Source: Roseibaca sp. Y0-43 (GTDB taxonomy: Bacteria; Pseudomonadota; Alphaproteobacteria; Rhodobacterales; Rhodobacteraceae). From it: DNA of 64,000 nucleotides. The number at the start of each line of letters is the position of its first letter. The first letter of the stretch is position 1. Both the position numbers and the translations under genes were made by a program. The notes beneath the pieces are model-generated. The model made no database searches, was not told where the DNA came from, and worked only from the letters and a program-made list of their open reading frames with translations. Shown here in pieces: positions 9,360-18,492 of the stretch. The stretch is from positions 46,501-110,500 of the forward strand of contig NZ_JAFMPR010000010.1 in assembly GCF_020667835.1 (NCBI RefSeq). Reading direction: 5' to 3'.

Positions 9360-10388
9360 ATGCCAAAACGTTCAAAACCCACGCTTATTGATATCGCTGC
9401 CGCGTGCGACACCTCTATCGCGACGGTCTCGCGGGCCTTGTCGAAACCGGGGCTTGTGCAACCCGAAACTCTGGAACGGGTACGCTCTGTGGCCGCCAGC
9501 ATGGGGTATGTGCCCAACCGCCGGGCGCGCGCGCTGGTCTCGGGGCGCTCGAACACGGTGGGGGTGGCGGTGCCCACGCTCAACAGCCCGATCTTTTCCG
9601 CAACGCTGCAAGAAATGCAGAAAGCGCTTTCGGCCAATGGCTACCAACTGCTGATCGCTTCGCATGAATACGACCCCGCCGCCGAAGCGGCGGCGCTGTC
9701 GCAGCTCATCTCTCATGGCGTGGATGCCTTGGTCGTGGTGGGCGGTATGCGCCCACAATCGACATGGTCGCTGATCGACAGCGCCGAAATTCCGCTGATC
9801 CAGCTTTGGGAAGGGCGCGAGGGGTTCGACCAGGTTCGGGTCGACAACCATCTGGCAGGCGACCTTGCCGCACGCCACCTGCTGGAGCTTGGGCATACGC
9901 GCATTGGCGTCATCTGCGGCCATCGCGCGATGAATGACCGGCAGGCGGCACGGGTCGAGGGGGTGCGCCGCGCGCTGGGTGATGCGGGGCTGGACCTGCC
10001 CGCTGCGCTGATCTCGGAGCAGACGCCAACGATCATGGCCGGGCGGGCGGGCTGCGCGGAATTGTTGGCACACGACCCGCGCCCGACCGCGCTGATCGGC
10101 GCGATGGATATGCTGGCGATGGGGGCCATGCTGGAAGCTCAAGCGCGCGGCATATCCGTGCCGGGTGACATGTCGATCATCGGGATCGACAATATCGACG
10201 TCTCGGCGCATCTGTCGCCCGCGCTGACCACGGTCGAGATTCCGGCCACTCGTATTGGTGCCGAAGCCGCCGCAATGGTCCTGCGGCGGCTGGGCGATGA
10301 AAGCTTGGAATGTGAGAAACTGCTCTTGCCGATCAGCCTGGTCCTGCGCCAATCGACCGCCGCCTACCCCATGCGTTCCGACGCGTAA
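9360..10388 (+). CDS. LacI family transcriptional regulator, probable HpsR-like regulator
   Basis: The 342-residue product has an N-terminal LacI helix-turn-helix (LIDIAAACDTSIATVSRALS, about 8-27) and hinge (NRRARALVSGRSNTVGV), followed by a periplasmic-binding-protein-like sensor domain (HLLELGHTRIGVICG, GIDNIDVSAHLSPALTTVEIP) of normal length. The frame opens at a GTG at 9324, but the ATG at 9360 preceded by AAGG begins right at the usual LacI N-terminus. It is divergent from the TRAP-hpsN unit, whose leader holds a LacI operator. HpsR of Cupriavidus DHPS clusters is also of the LacI type. The effector, perhaps DHPS or sulfolactate, is inferred. Confidence 0.9.
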   Translation: MPKRSKPTLIDIAAACDTSIATVSRALSKPGLVQPETLERVRSVAASMGYVPNRRARALVSGRSNTVGVAVPTLNSPIFSATLQEMQKALSANGYQLLIASHEYDPAAEAAALSQLISHGVDALVVVGGMRPQSTWSLIDSAEIPLIQLWEGREGFDQVRVDNHLAGDLAARHLLELGHTRIGVICGHRAMNDRQAARVEGVRRALGDAGLDLPAALISEQTPTIMAGRAGCAELLAHDPRPTALIGAMDMLAMGAMLEAQARGISVPGDMSIIGIDNIDVSAHLSPALTTVEIPATRIGAEAAAMVLRRLGDESLECEKLLLPISLVLRQSTAAYPMRSDA

Positions 10389-11248
10389 GAGCCGGGCGAT
10401 GCCGGGAACACGACCGTCTTGTTCCCGTTCAGGAACACGCGGCGGTGGATATGCGCATGGATCGCGCGGGCCAGAACCTGGCTTTCGACATCGCGCCCAA
10501 GGCTGACATAGTCGCCAGCAGATTGCGCATGGGTCACGCGCACCGTGTCTTGCTCGATGATCGGACCTTCGTCCAGATCGGCCGTCACATAATGCGAGGT
10601 CGCGCCAATCAGCTTCACGCCGCGCTCGAACGCCTGCTTATAGGGGTTCGCCCCCTTGAAGCTGGGCAAAAAGCTGTGGTGGATGTTGATGATCCGCCCC
10701 GACATCTTGCGGCACATCTCGTCGGACAGAACCTGCATGTAGCGCGCCAGAACGATCAGTTCGGCGCCGGTATCCTCAACCACCTCCATTATGCGGGCCT
10801 CGGCTTGCGGTTTGTTGGCCTTGGTGACGGGAATGCAATGGAAGGGAATGTCGTGGTTCACGACCACCTTCTGATAGTCCATGTGGTTGGAAATCACCGC
10901 CACGATGTCGATGGGCAACGCCCCGATCCGCCAGCGATAGAGCAAATCGTTCAGGCAATGCCCGAAACGCGACACCATGATGATGACCTTCATGCGCGCC
11001 TTCTCGTCATGAAAGGCAAACTCCATGCCAAAGCGCGCACCGATTTCGGCAAAGGCGGCTTGCAAGCTGTCCAGCGTGGCATCCTGCTCGCTGGTGAAGC
11101 TGACGCGCATGAAAAAGCGGCCGGTTTCGATGTCGTCGAATTGCGAACTGTCGCGGATATTGCAGCCATGCTCTGCCAGAAACCCGGCAATGGCGGCCAC
11201 GATCCCACGAGCGCTTTCGCAGGCAACGGTCAAGGCGAAGCTTTGCAT
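10364..11248 (-). CDS. purU: Formyltetrahydrofolate deformylase
   Basis: The 294-residue product has an N-terminal ACT domain (about 1-80) and a C-terminal formyltransferase-like hydrolase domain with IISNHMD-type and NIHHSFLPSFKGANPY blocks and GATSHYV...DEGPIIEQD; Asn, His and Asp of the formyl-transfer site are present. PurU hydrolyses 10-formyl-THF to formate and THF, balancing one-carbon pools. The frame extends to 11539, but the ATG at 11248 with AAAGGA upstream matches the family N-terminus. Its 3' end overlaps the convergent LacI gene by 25 bp. Formate released here could feed the formate dehydrogenase encoded at 32698-38593, though the genes are not linked. Confidence 0.95.
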   Translation of the reverse strand: MQSFALTVACESARGIVAAIAGFLAEHGCNIRDSSQFDDIETGRFFMRVSFTSEQDATLDSLQAAFAEIGARFGMEFAFHDEKARMKVIIMVSRFGHCLNDLLYRWRIGALPIDIVAVISNHMDYQKVVVNHDIPFHCIPVTKANKPQAEARIMEVVEDTGAELIVLARYMQVLSDEMCRKMSGRIINIHHSFLPSFKGANPYKQAFERGVKLIGATSHYVTADLDEGPIIEQDTVRVTHAQSAGDYVSLGRDVESQVLARAIHAHIHRRVFLNGNKTVVFPASPGSYASERMG

Positions 11249-11405
11249 GTGTTTTCCTTTTTCCTGCCCCGGCGGGCGCATCACGGCTTCACTATCAATC
11301 ACGCCCTGAATTTCCCAGCGGGTGAAATGCGACACCACACCGGGCTTTTCCGGCGCAACCGCAAAAGGTTGCGCGCGATTGGCCGGTTGCGTTCGGCAGG
11401 ATCGG

Positions 11406-12140
11406 TTAAAGCTCGCGCAATTCGCTGACGAAATCGTAGCGGTCGCCGCGATAGGCAGAGCGGGTGAATTCCACCATCGTGCCGTCGCGCAGGTAGCCGC
11501 GCCGCTCGATCCGCAGGATCGCGGCACCGGGCGGCACACACAGATGCCCCGCCTCTTCCTCTGTCGCCAACGATGCGGTTATCCGCTGCAAACCGGTCAC
11601 GGGCTTGTTGCCAAGCCGGTCAAGCGCTTCGTAAAGCGAGCTTGTCACTTGGCCCAGATCGGGCAGGAAGCGCGCGGGCACGGTTGCCTGTTCCAGCGCC
11701 AAGGGTTCGTCATTGGCGGTGCGGATGCGCAGGAAGCGCGCCACTTGCGATGCCACGGGCAGGCCAAAGACCAGCACTTCCTCGGGCGAGGCGGGCGCAA
11801 GCACGCGCTCCAGCCAGACCGACCCCGGCGCCATGCCTCGGCGCGCAAGGTCCGCCGAGAAGCCCGCCAGAAGCGCCGAGGGCTGCTCTATCCGCGGGGC
11901 GACGAAGGTGCCTGATCCCTGCTTGCGCGACAGAACCCCCTCGCGCATCAGAAGTTCCAATGCCTTGCGCACGGTGACGCGCGACACATCCAATTGCTCT
12001 GACAGGTGGCGCTCGGACGGCAGCGCTTCGCCGACCGCGAACGCGCCGCTGCGCACCTGCTCGCGCAATAGCGCGGCCAAGCGCACATAAAGCGGGGTCG
12101 CATCTGATTTGCCCGACAGCAATTCGGGCCGCAATGTCAT
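11406..12140 (-). CDS. GntR family (HutC/NagR-like, UTRA) regulator of the amino-sugar island
   Basis: The 244-residue product has a winged helix-turn-helix (about 15-80: LPSERHLSEQLDVSRVTVRKALE, RKQGSGTFV) and a UTRA effector domain (about 95-240). It is the last gene of the ABC-murQ unit; its start overlaps the murQ stop by 4 bp. UTRA regulators of the NagR/DasR type bind TGGT..ACCA-like sites and sense phosphorylated amino sugars. Two paired TGGTATTA operators in the divergent promoter region at 18265-18284 and 18452-18473 fit this protein well. The effector is inferred to be GlcN-6-P, GlcNAc-6-P or MurNAc-6-P. Confidence 0.88.
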   Translation of the reverse strand: MTLRPELLSGKSDATPLYVRLAALLREQVRSGAFAVGEALPSERHLSEQLDVSRVTVRKALELLMREGVLSRKQGSGTFVAPRIEQPSALLAGFSADLARRGMAPGSVWLERVLAPASPEEVLVFGLPVASQVARFLRIRTANDEPLALEQATVPARFLPDLGQVTSSLYEALDRLGNKPVTGLQRITASLATEEEAGHLCVPPGAAILRIERRGYLRDGTMVEFTRSAYRGDRYDFVSELREL

Positions 12141-13015
12141 ACCCGTGCCCCGTCGACATGGCGCAGCACGCCCTGCGCCTTGTCCAGCGCGGCATGGGCG
12201 GCTGCCAGATCATAGCCTTGGGCAACCAGAACGGCGGGTTTTATCTTCCAGCCCGTCATCTCCAGCGCAGCTTGGGCGGCAGCGTTATCGACCTGTGCGA
12301 GGCGCGCCACCATGCCCGTGGCGCGGCCACGCAACTTAATGTTCTGGGGCCGCATGTTCACCATCAACCCGCGATGCACATGACCCAGCCGCAGCATGAT
12401 CTGCGTGGACAGCAGGTTCAGAATGGCCTTTTGCGCCGTGCCCGCCTTCATGCGGGTGGACCCGGCCACGGCCTCTGCCCCGGTTTCGGCAACCATGCCA
12501 TGCTCTGCCACCGTGCAAATCGGCGCGCCGGGATTGCACGAAATTCCCACGGTCAGTGCGCCCGCCGCGCGCGCGGCGTCCAGCACAGCGACTGTAAAGG
12601 GAGTGCGCCCGCTGGCGGCAAGGCCGATGACCACGTCAACCGGGCCGATGCCGGCCTTCGCGACCTGCGCGCGGCCATCCTCGGCATTGTCCTCTGCGCC
12701 CTCAATGCCCAGCATCAGCGCCTGCTCCCCACCCGCGATCAGATACAGCGTGCGCGATTCGGGCCAGTCATAGGTCGGCCCCAGTTCGATCCCGTCCTGC
12801 ACAGCGACCCGAATGGACGTGCCCGCGCCCGCATAGACCAGCCGCCCGCCCGCGCGCAGACGCGGCACCGCTGCGGCCACCACATCGGCCATCGCGGGCA
12901 ATGCGGGCGCGATCGCGGCAATCGCGGCCATCTGCCCTTCGAGCATGGCGCGCAGCGCGGTCGCATCGTCCCAAGTGTCAATCTCGCGATAGCGGGGGTC
13001 GGCGTATTCGGTCAT
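12137..13015 (-). CDS. murQ: N-acetylmuramic acid 6-phosphate etherase
   Basis: The 292-residue SIS-domain protein matches MurQ: RLVYAGAGTSIRVAVQDGIELGPTYD near 58-84, EDNAEDGRAQ, ASGRTPFTVAVLD, GSTRMKAGTAQKAILNLLST near 185 and a C-terminal helical segment. MurQ cleaves the lactyl ether of MurNAc-6-P, giving GlcNAc-6-P and D-lactate, in the cytoplasm. GlcNAc-6-P would then be used by NagA (20396-21532) and the SIS deaminase. It follows the ABC ATPase gene by 11 bp. The length is normal for MurQ. Confidence 0.93.
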   Translation of the reverse strand: MTEYADPRYREIDTWDDATALRAMLEGQMAAIAAIAPALPAMADVVAAAVPRLRAGGRLVYAGAGTSIRVAVQDGIELGPTYDWPESRTLYLIAGGEQALMLGIEGAEDNAEDGRAQVAKAGIGPVDVVIGLAASGRTPFTVAVLDAARAAGALTVGISCNPGAPICTVAEHGMVAETGAEAVAGSTRMKAGTAQKAILNLLSTQIMLRLGHVHRGLMVNMRPQNIKLRGRATGMVARLAQVDNAAAQAALEMTGWKIKPAVLVAQGYDLAAAHAALDKAQGVLRHVDGARV

Positions 13016-13026
13016 GGTCTGGTCCT

Positions 13027-14037
13027 TCAGGCAGGGGCCGGGTGCAGGCGCTGCCCGTTATCGTCGAAATAAAAGGCACGCGCCATGTCGGGGCGCATGA
13101 TGACCTGATCGTTGACGGCATAGCTATGCTCGCCAAACAGCCGCACCGTGACCAACCCATGCGGGTCGGCCTTGACGTAAACCAGCGTCTCGCCGCCCAA
13201 ATGTTCCACATGGCTGACACGGCCCGCGATCCCGTCGCCCTCTGTGGCCAGTTGGATATGTTCAGGACGTATGCCCACCGATTTGCCCGCCGCGCCCAGC
13301 GCGCCCGCGTTCAGGAAATTCATCTTGGGGCTGCCGATGAACCCTGCCACGAATTCGTTGGCGGGGTTGTTATACAGCTCCATCGGGGCACCGACCTGTT
13401 CGATGCGCCCGTCGCGCAGCACCACGATGCGGTCGGCCAGCGTCATCGCCTCGACCTGATCGTGGGTGACATAGATCATCGTCGCGCCAAGCTCGCGGTG
13501 CAGGTTCGCGATCTCTATCCGGGTTTGAACGCGCAACGCGGCATCAAGGTTTGACAGCGGTTCATCGAACAGGAACAGCTTGGGCTTGCGCACGATGGCG
13601 CGGCCAATGGCCACGCGCTGACGTTGCCCGCCCGACAATTCGCCGGGGCGGCGGGTCAGGTAGTTTTGCAGATCCAACATGCCTGCCGCGCGGTCCACCG
13701 CCGTGGCGATCTCTGCCTTGGGCTGGCCCGCCTGCTTCAGCCCCAGCCCCATATTGTCGCGCACGTTCAGATGCGGATAAAGCGCGTAGCTTTGGAACAC
13801 CATCGCGATTTCACGCTGCGAGGGGGGCGTGGTGTTCACCAACTGCCCGTCGATCAGGATGTCGCCAGAGGTTATGTCCTCCAGCCCCGCGATCATGCGC
13901 AAGAGCGTGGATTTCCCGCAGCCCGACGGGCCGACAAAAACGCAGAATTCACCATCCTGCACCTCCAGGTTCACATCGCGGATCACATCGACCGAGCCGA
14001 AGGATTTGCAGGCGTTTTCAAGTTTCAGCTGTCCCAT
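13027..14037 (-). CDS. Carbohydrate ABC transporter ATP-binding protein (UgpC/MsmK type)
   Basis: The 336-residue ATPase has Walker [10 protein letters not shown] (about 37-45), Q-loop FQSYALYPH, signature LSGGQRQR, Walker [14 protein letters not shown], and H-loop THDQVEAM, followed by a C-terminal TOBE/OB regulatory domain typical of sugar importers. It energises the permeases encoded at 15070-15921 and 15931-16860. It lies between the MocA-family oxidoreductase and murQ, so the importer most likely carries amino sugars or muropeptide sugars. Confidence 0.93.
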   Translation of the reverse strand: MGQLKLENACKSFGSVDVIRDVNLEVQDGEFCVFVGPSGCGKSTLLRMIAGLEDITSGDILIDGQLVNTTPPSQREIAMVFQSYALYPHLNVRDNMGLGLKQAGQPKAEIATAVDRAAGMLDLQNYLTRRPGELSGGQRQRVAIGRAIVRKPKLFLFDEPLSNLDAALRVQTRIEIANLHRELGATMIYVTHDQVEAMTLADRIVVLRDGRIEQVGAPMELYNNPANEFVAGFIGSPKMNFLNAGALGAAGKSVGIRPEHIQLATEGDGIAGRVSHVEHLGGETLVYVKADPHGLVTVRLFGEHSYAVNDQVIMRPDMARAFYFDDNGQRLHPAPA

Positions 14038-14044
14038 ATTATCC

Positions 14045-15073
14045 TCAAGGCTTCAGGCGCACGGGCTGGCCGCTGCGCACGCTTTCATCTGCGGCAAGGC
14101 ATATCGCGACCGAGCGGACGGCATCGGAAACATGGCGGCTAAGGTCATGGTCCTCGGTGATCGCCCTTGCCATTGCGGCGGCCTGACGATCGCACAAGCC
14201 TTGGTGGCCGGGGCTGTGGGCGAAATCGCGCAGGGTTTCCCCTTGCCCCGTGGGCGCGACGATCAACTGGTCAGCGGCGGTGTGCCCTTCGACATCGGCA
14301 GAGCCCACGCCAATCGGTGCGCGCAAGCTGACCGCGCCGCCGGGGCTGACCACGTCTTTCACGAAATGGGCGGTTTCCGACATCATCGGTCCCCAGCCTG
14401 CTTCATACCAGCCGCAAGAGCCGTCCTCGAACAGCACCTGGAAATGGCCGTAATTATACATCTCGGGCGCGATCTCATTCGACAGGCGCAGGCCCATGCC
14501 GCGCACTTCCACAGGCGCGGCGTCGGTGATCTGGCACATCACATCGACATAATGCACCCCACAATCCACGATGGGCGGCGTCGATTGCATCAGCGCCTTG
14601 TGGATCTCCCACGCCGGACCGGTGGAACGTTGGTTCAGGTTCAGCCGGAACACGTAAGGGCCGCGCAGCGCGCGGGCCTCTGCGATCAGCGCCTGCCATG
14701 TCGGGTGGTGGCGCAGGATATGGCCGACCATCAGCTTGCGTCCCGTGTCCTGCGCGACCTGCGCCACGCGCTCGCAATCGGCGACCGTGGTGGCAAGCGG
14801 TTTTTCCACGAAGACATGCGCGCCCGCTTGCATCGCCTTGATGGCCAGATCGGCATGGCTGTCGGAATAGGTGGCGATGGCGACCATATCGGGGTTCAGC
14901 CGCGCTAGGGCTACGTCGAAATCGCGCTCTATAGGCAGATGCGCCAAGGCATCGGGCAAGGCCACATCGCTGCGGTTGACCAGCCCGACCACGTCAAAGG
15001 CCGGGTCGGTTGCATAGGCCAAAGCGTGGCTTTGCCCCATCTGCCCAAGCCCCACGACAAGAACCCGGATCAT
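14045..15073 (-). CDS. Gfo/Idh/MocA family oxidoreductase
   Basis: The 342-residue product has an N-terminal Rossmann fold ([12 protein letters not shown], about 6-17), the diagnostic EKPLATT motif near 95-101, and the C-terminal GFO alpha/beta domain with [10 protein letters not shown] near 170. Such enzymes oxidise or epimerise sugars with NAD(P). Its start overlaps the stop of the permease gene by 4 bp, so it belongs to the ABC importer operon. It may oxidise or rearrange the imported sugar, for example an anhydro or acid form of an amino sugar; the exact reaction is unknown. Confidence 0.87.
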   Translation of the reverse strand: MIRVLVVGLGQMGQSHALAYATDPAFDVVGLVNRSDVALPDALAHLPIERDFDVALARLNPDMVAIATYSDSHADLAIKAMQAGAHVFVEKPLATTVADCERVAQVAQDTGRKLMVGHILRHHPTWQALIAEARALRGPYVFRLNLNQRSTGPAWEIHKALMQSTPPIVDCGVHYVDVMCQITDAAPVEVRGMGLRLSNEIAPEMYNYGHFQVLFEDGSCGWYEAGWGPMMSETAHFVKDVVSPGGAVSLRAPIGVGSADVEGHTAADQLIVAPTGQGETLRDFAHSPGHQGLCDRQAAAMARAITEDHDLSRHVSDAVRSVAICLAADESVRSGQPVRLKP

Positions 15074-15921
15074 TTGACCGCCCCTTTCGTGATGCCCCGG
15101 ATCAGTTGCCGCGAGAAGATCAGATACAGCACCACCACCGGGAAGATCGCGAGCGACAGTGCCGCCAGCACCGCGTTCCAGTCGGTCACGTATTGGCCAA
15201 GGAAGATCTGGCTGCCCAGCGTCAGGGTCTTGGTGGCTTCACCCGGAGCAAGGATCAGCGGGAACCATAGGTCGTTCCAGATCGGGATCATGGTGAACAC
15301 CGCCACCGTCGCCATGGCGGGCCGCACCAAGGGCAACGCGATGGTGAAAAAGATGCGGTATTCGCTCAGCCCGTCGATGCGCGCGGCGTTCTTCAGGTCA
15401 TCCGACACCTGCCGCATGAATTCCGACAAGATGAACACCGCAAGCGGCAAGCCCTGCGCCGTGTAGACCAGCACCAAGGATGTGAGCGTGTTCACAAGCC
15501 CGGCGGCGACCATGATCTCCAGAATGGCGACGGTCCCAAGCCGAATGGGGATCATGATGCCCAGCGCCAGATAGAGGCCCATCAGCAGGTTGCCCCGGAA
15601 GCGGTATTCGGCCAACGCGAATGCCGCCATCGCCCCGAACAGCAGAACGAAAAACAGCGACGCGACCGTCACGATCAGGCTGTTCTGAAAATACAGCAGG
15701 AAATTTCCCTGCTCCAACACGGTCTGAAACCCAATGGGGTCGAAGGTTTCCGCCGTCGGCAGCGCCAGCGGGTCGTTGAAGATCGCGCGGCGTTGCTTGA
15801 CCGAGTTGATGAGGATCAGGAACACCGGATAGAGCGCGAGGATCGTATAGGCGATCAAGATGGCATGGGCGGCGGCGGTCCGGCCCAGATTGCCGCGTGC
15901 GGATGTGAATGGATTGCTCAT
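15070..15921 (-). CDS. Carbohydrate ABC transporter permease (MalG type)
   Basis: The 283-residue inner-membrane protein has six membrane segments and the EAA loop DGLSEYRIFFTIALPLVRPA (near 195-215) that docks with the ATPase. The C-terminus [14 protein letters not shown] is typical of MalG-type permeases. It follows the first permease gene by 9 bp. Partners are the binding protein (16925-18178), the other permease and the ATPase (13027-14037). Confidence 0.92.
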   Translation of the reverse strand: MSNPFTSARGNLGRTAAAHAILIAYTILALYPVFLILINSVKQRRAIFNDPLALPTAETFDPIGFQTVLEQGNFLLYFQNSLIVTVASLFFVLLFGAMAAFALAEYRFRGNLLMGLYLALGIMIPIRLGTVAILEIMVAAGLVNTLTSLVLVYTAQGLPLAVFILSEFMRQVSDDLKNAARIDGLSEYRIFFTIALPLVRPAMATVAVFTMIPIWNDLWFPLILAPGEATKTLTLGSQIFLGQYVTDWNAVLAALSLAIFPVVVLYLIFSRQLIRGITKGAVK

Positions 15922-15930
15922 GCCCGCCCC

Positions 15931-16860
15931 CTAGAACTGATACCGCCGCAGGCGCGTCTGCACCCCGAACAGGTAGATCGACACGCCCACAAGGATGATC
16001 GCGAACATCACGGTCGCCACGGTCGCGCCCATATGCGGGTCGCCCAGTTGCAACTGGAACCCGAAGAAGGTGCGGAACAGGAACGACCCCAGAATGTCGG
16101 TGGTGAAATTCGGCCCCGCCAGCGCGCCTTGGGTGACATAAATCAGGTCGAACGCGTTGAAATTGCCGACGAAGGTCAGGATGGAAATGATGCCGATCGT
16201 GGGCAGGATGAGCGGCAGCTTGATCTTCCAGAATTGGCTGGCGCCCGTGATGCCGTCCATTTCGGCGGCTTCCAAGACCTCGTCCGGGATGGACAGCAGC
16301 GCCGCGTAGATCAGCATCATCGGGATGCCGACGAATTGCCAGACAGAGATCAGCGCCAGCGTCGTCAGCGCCGATTCCTCCAGCCCCAGCCACGGCGCGA
16401 ACCAGTCGCCCAAGCCCAGCGCATCCATGAAGGTGGGGGCCACGCCCCACAAGGGCGACAGGATCAGCTTCCAGACGAAGCCCACGATCACGAAGCTCAG
16501 AATCGCCGGGATGAAAATGGCCGTGCGGTAAAAGGCGGCAAAGCGCAGTTTCGGCGTAGATAGAATAGCCGCCAGCGCAATGCCGATGGGGTTCTGCACC
16601 AGCATGTGGATGATGAAGAACCACAGGTTGTTCCAAGTCGCGTTCCAGAAACTGTCGGACCAACGCGGGTCGCCGAACAAGGTCTGGAAATTTGCCAAGC
16701 CCACGAAAACGCGCGTGCCATCCTCTGCGCGGGTGAACAGCGACAGGTTCAGCGTGCCGAAGAGCGGGATAATCATGATCGCGGTGTAGATCAGCACGGC
16801 AGGTGCCAGAAACACGACGATATGCCAACGGAACGGCCTTTTGCGGGCACGGTCGGACAT
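15931..16860 (-). CDS. Carbohydrate ABC transporter permease (MalF type)
   Basis: The 309-residue protein has a cytoplasmic, basic N-terminus (SDRARKRPFRW) and six membrane segments; the EAA loop is EAAEMDGITGASQFWKIKLP (near 213-232). It forms the heteromeric channel with the MalG-type permease. The gene lies 64 bp after the binding protein gene, a gap holding a GC hairpin (16891-16915). Confidence 0.92.
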   Translation of the reverse strand: MSDRARKRPFRWHIVVFLAPAVLIYTAIMIIPLFGTLNLSLFTRAEDGTRVFVGLANFQTLFGDPRWSDSFWNATWNNLWFFIIHMLVQNPIGIALAAILSTPKLRFAAFYRTAIFIPAILSFVIVGFVWKLILSPLWGVAPTFMDALGLGDWFAPWLGLEESALTTLALISVWQFVGIPMMLIYAALLSIPDEVLEAAEMDGITGASQFWKIKLPLILPTIGIISILTFVGNFNAFDLIYVTQGALAGPNFTTDILGSFLFRTFFGFQLQLGDPHMGATVATVMFAIILVGVSIYLFGVQTRLRRYQF

Positions 16861-16890
16861 GGGGCAACCTATGGGCTAAATTGCAAAGAC

Positions 16891-16915
16891 GGGCAGCCCT
16901 GCGACCGGGCTGCCC
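16891..16915 (-). other. Intercistronic GC hairpin after the ABC binding-protein gene
   Basis: GGGCAGCCC (16891-16899) pairs with GGGCTGCCC (16907-16915) around a 7-base loop. It lies directly after the stop codon of the binding protein gene and before the permease gene. As with the TRAP hairpin at 7789-7814, it probably raises the level of binding protein relative to membrane subunits by mRNA stabilisation or partial termination. Confidence 0.6.
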
Positions 16916-16924
16916 AAGGCAGGT

Positions 16925-18178
16925 TTACTGCTGCGGCGCGTACCAAGAGGCCAGACCGCTTTGCATCTGCTCGGCCGCCTCTGCCGGGGTCTGGCTGCCC
17001 CGGATCACGTTGGCGGATGTGCCCCAGCTTTCGTTCGACAGGTTCGGCGTTCCGCGCGACAGGATCTGGTGGAACGGTCGGATCGAGCTTTCGCATTCGC
17101 CGCGCCAGCTGATGAATTCCTGCGCCAGCGGGTCTTCCAGCGACACCTCGGCATTCGACAGCGGGAAGAAGCCCGGAACGGCATTGGCGAACAGATTGGC
17201 GAATTCGCTGCTGCCCAGCCAGTTCAGGAACACGCGTCCCGCTTCGGCATTTGGCGACGCCGCGTTCAGGCCCATGCCCATGTCGGTATGGTCAGAGATA
17301 TAGCAGGTGTCGCCCGCATTCTGCACCGGCGGCGGGAAAGCCCCCATCTCGAAATCGGCCTGCGCGCGGAAGCCCGCGATTTCCCACGACCCGGACGGAT
17401 AGATCGCGGCACGGCCCAACGTGAACAGGTTCTGGCTGTCCGGGTAGCTTTGCGATTCGAACCCGCGGCCCAGATAGTCGGACCAGCGCGCCAACTGCTC
17501 GAACGGGGCGACGAATTCGGCGTCGGTCAGCTTGGCCTCGCCCGCGATCAGCGCGTTGCGGCCCTGCTCGCCCATCCAGTAATTCGGGCCGATATTGGCA
17601 TAGCCCATCGTGGCTGCTTCCCACTGGTCATTCACGCCCATCGCCATGGGGATATAGCTGCCCTCGGCGGCAATCGCGTCCAGCACGGCGAAGAACTCAT
17701 CGACCGTTGTCGGCTCTTCCAAGCCCAGCTCTGCGAAGGCATCGGCGTTGTAGATGAAGCCGTGGATCACCGACGCCATGGGCACACAGAATTGCTTGCT
17801 GCCATCATCGGTGGACCATGCGGATTTGGCGACGTCGGAATAATTCGCCATCCCCTCCAGATCGGTCAGGTCGGCAAGCTGGCCCTTCTGGAACAGCGCA
17901 AGCGAGGCGTCGAAGGCGCGGCAGGTGATGATGTCGCCCGCTGTGCCCGCATCCAGCTTGGAGTTGAGCGCAGAGTTATACTGCGCCGGCGCGGTTGGCT
18001 GGAAATCCAGCTTGATGCCCGGATGCGCGGCCTCGAATGCCGGGATGATCTGGTTGCGCCAGATCGAGATGTCGTCATTGCGCCAGCTTTCGATTGTCAG
18101 CGTTACATCCTGCGCCATAAGCGCGGTGCTGCTGAGCAAGAATGCCGAAGCGGCGATGGTGAACTTGCGTGCGGCCAT
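16925..18178 (-). CDS. ABC transporter extracellular sugar-binding protein (family 1)
   Basis: The 417-residue product begins with a Sec signal peptide (MAARKFTIAASAFLLSSTALMAQ, cleavage near 22) and then the family-1 solute-binding pattern LTIESWRNDD...IIPAFEAAHPGI, with EPTTVDEFFAVLDAI and AAIYPSGSWEIAGF further on. It delivers sugar to the permeases in the periplasm. It is the first gene of the minus-strand arm and starts 314 bp from the divergent kinase gene. Co-clustering with murQ and nagA suggests amino sugars or MurNAc-containing compounds as ligands. Confidence 0.92.
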   Translation of the reverse strand: MAARKFTIAASAFLLSSTALMAQDVTLTIESWRNDDISIWRNQIIPAFEAAHPGIKLDFQPTAPAQYNSALNSKLDAGTAGDIITCRAFDASLALFQKGQLADLTDLEGMANYSDVAKSAWSTDDGSKQFCVPMASVIHGFIYNADAFAELGLEEPTTVDEFFAVLDAIAAEGSYIPMAMGVNDQWEAATMGYANIGPNYWMGEQGRNALIAGEAKLTDAEFVAPFEQLARWSDYLGRGFESQSYPDSQNLFTLGRAAIYPSGSWEIAGFRAQADFEMGAFPPPVQNAGDTCYISDHTDMGMGLNAASPNAEAGRVFLNWLGSSEFANLFANAVPGFFPLSNAEVSLEDPLAQEFISWRGECESSIRPFHQILSRGTPNLSNESWGTSANVIRGSQTPAEAAEQMQSGLASWYAPQQ

Positions 18179-18264
18179 GGTTGAACCCTCCGAGTTGCCT
18201 TAGGGTGCACCAACGCGATGCCCGCTTGCCGCGAAGCTGTCCGTTTGCATCCCCTATGCCACAT

Positions 18265-18284
18265 GTAATGCCAAACTAATACCA
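18265..18284 (-). promoter_or_regulatory. Left paired operator (ABC-murQ arm)
   Basis: On the minus strand TGGTATTAGTTTGGCATTAC contains two TGG(T/C)ATTA half-sites whose starts are 11 bp apart, one helical turn. It lies about 87 bp before the binding protein gene, between likely -35 and -10 elements. The same arrangement occurs at 18452-18473, pointing to one regulator for both arms. Confidence 0.65.
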
Positions 18285-18451
18285 CTTGTCCAGAGATTTC
18301 TTTGGGCTTCGGGGCACCCGTGCCCCAAAAGGACAAATAAAAATCTGCCTTCATATTGAAAATAAATGATTTAAATGGAATTTTCTGGCCGTTGGCCCTT
18401 GCTATGCGCCCCCGACAGAGCGCCGCAGGCCGCGCGTTACCTCTTTCCTTT

Positions 18452-18473
18452 TGGTATTACTGTGGTATTACCA
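18452..18473 (+). promoter_or_regulatory. Right paired operator (kinase-nagA arm)
   Basis: Two TGGTATTAC half-sites start 11 bp apart (18452 and 18463). The second is also part of the perfect palindrome GTGGTA-T-TACCAC (18462-18474). It lies 19 bp before the kinase start codon, where binding would block transcription. The TGGT..ACCA shape fits a NagR/DasR-type GntR protein such as that encoded at 11406-12140. Confidence 0.7.
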
Positions 18474-18492
18474 CTCAAGAATGAGGTGATTG

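Larger units (their letters stand above)
18179..18492. promoter_or_regulatory. Divergent control region of the amino-sugar island
   Basis: This 314-bp gap contains no gene. It holds the two paired operators described separately, a perfect GGGGCAC-CC-GTGCCCC hairpin at 18311-18326, and an A/T-rich stretch at 18335-18380. On the minus strand TGGACA (18288-18293) lies about 17-18 bp before ATTACA/TTACAT, a plausible promoter that encloses the left operator. Confidence 0.65.

Noticed and set aside
15398..16867. Minus-strand frame of 489 codons across both permease genes
   Set aside because: It is out of frame with two well-supported permeases, and its translation is rich in His, Arg and Pro without domain content.
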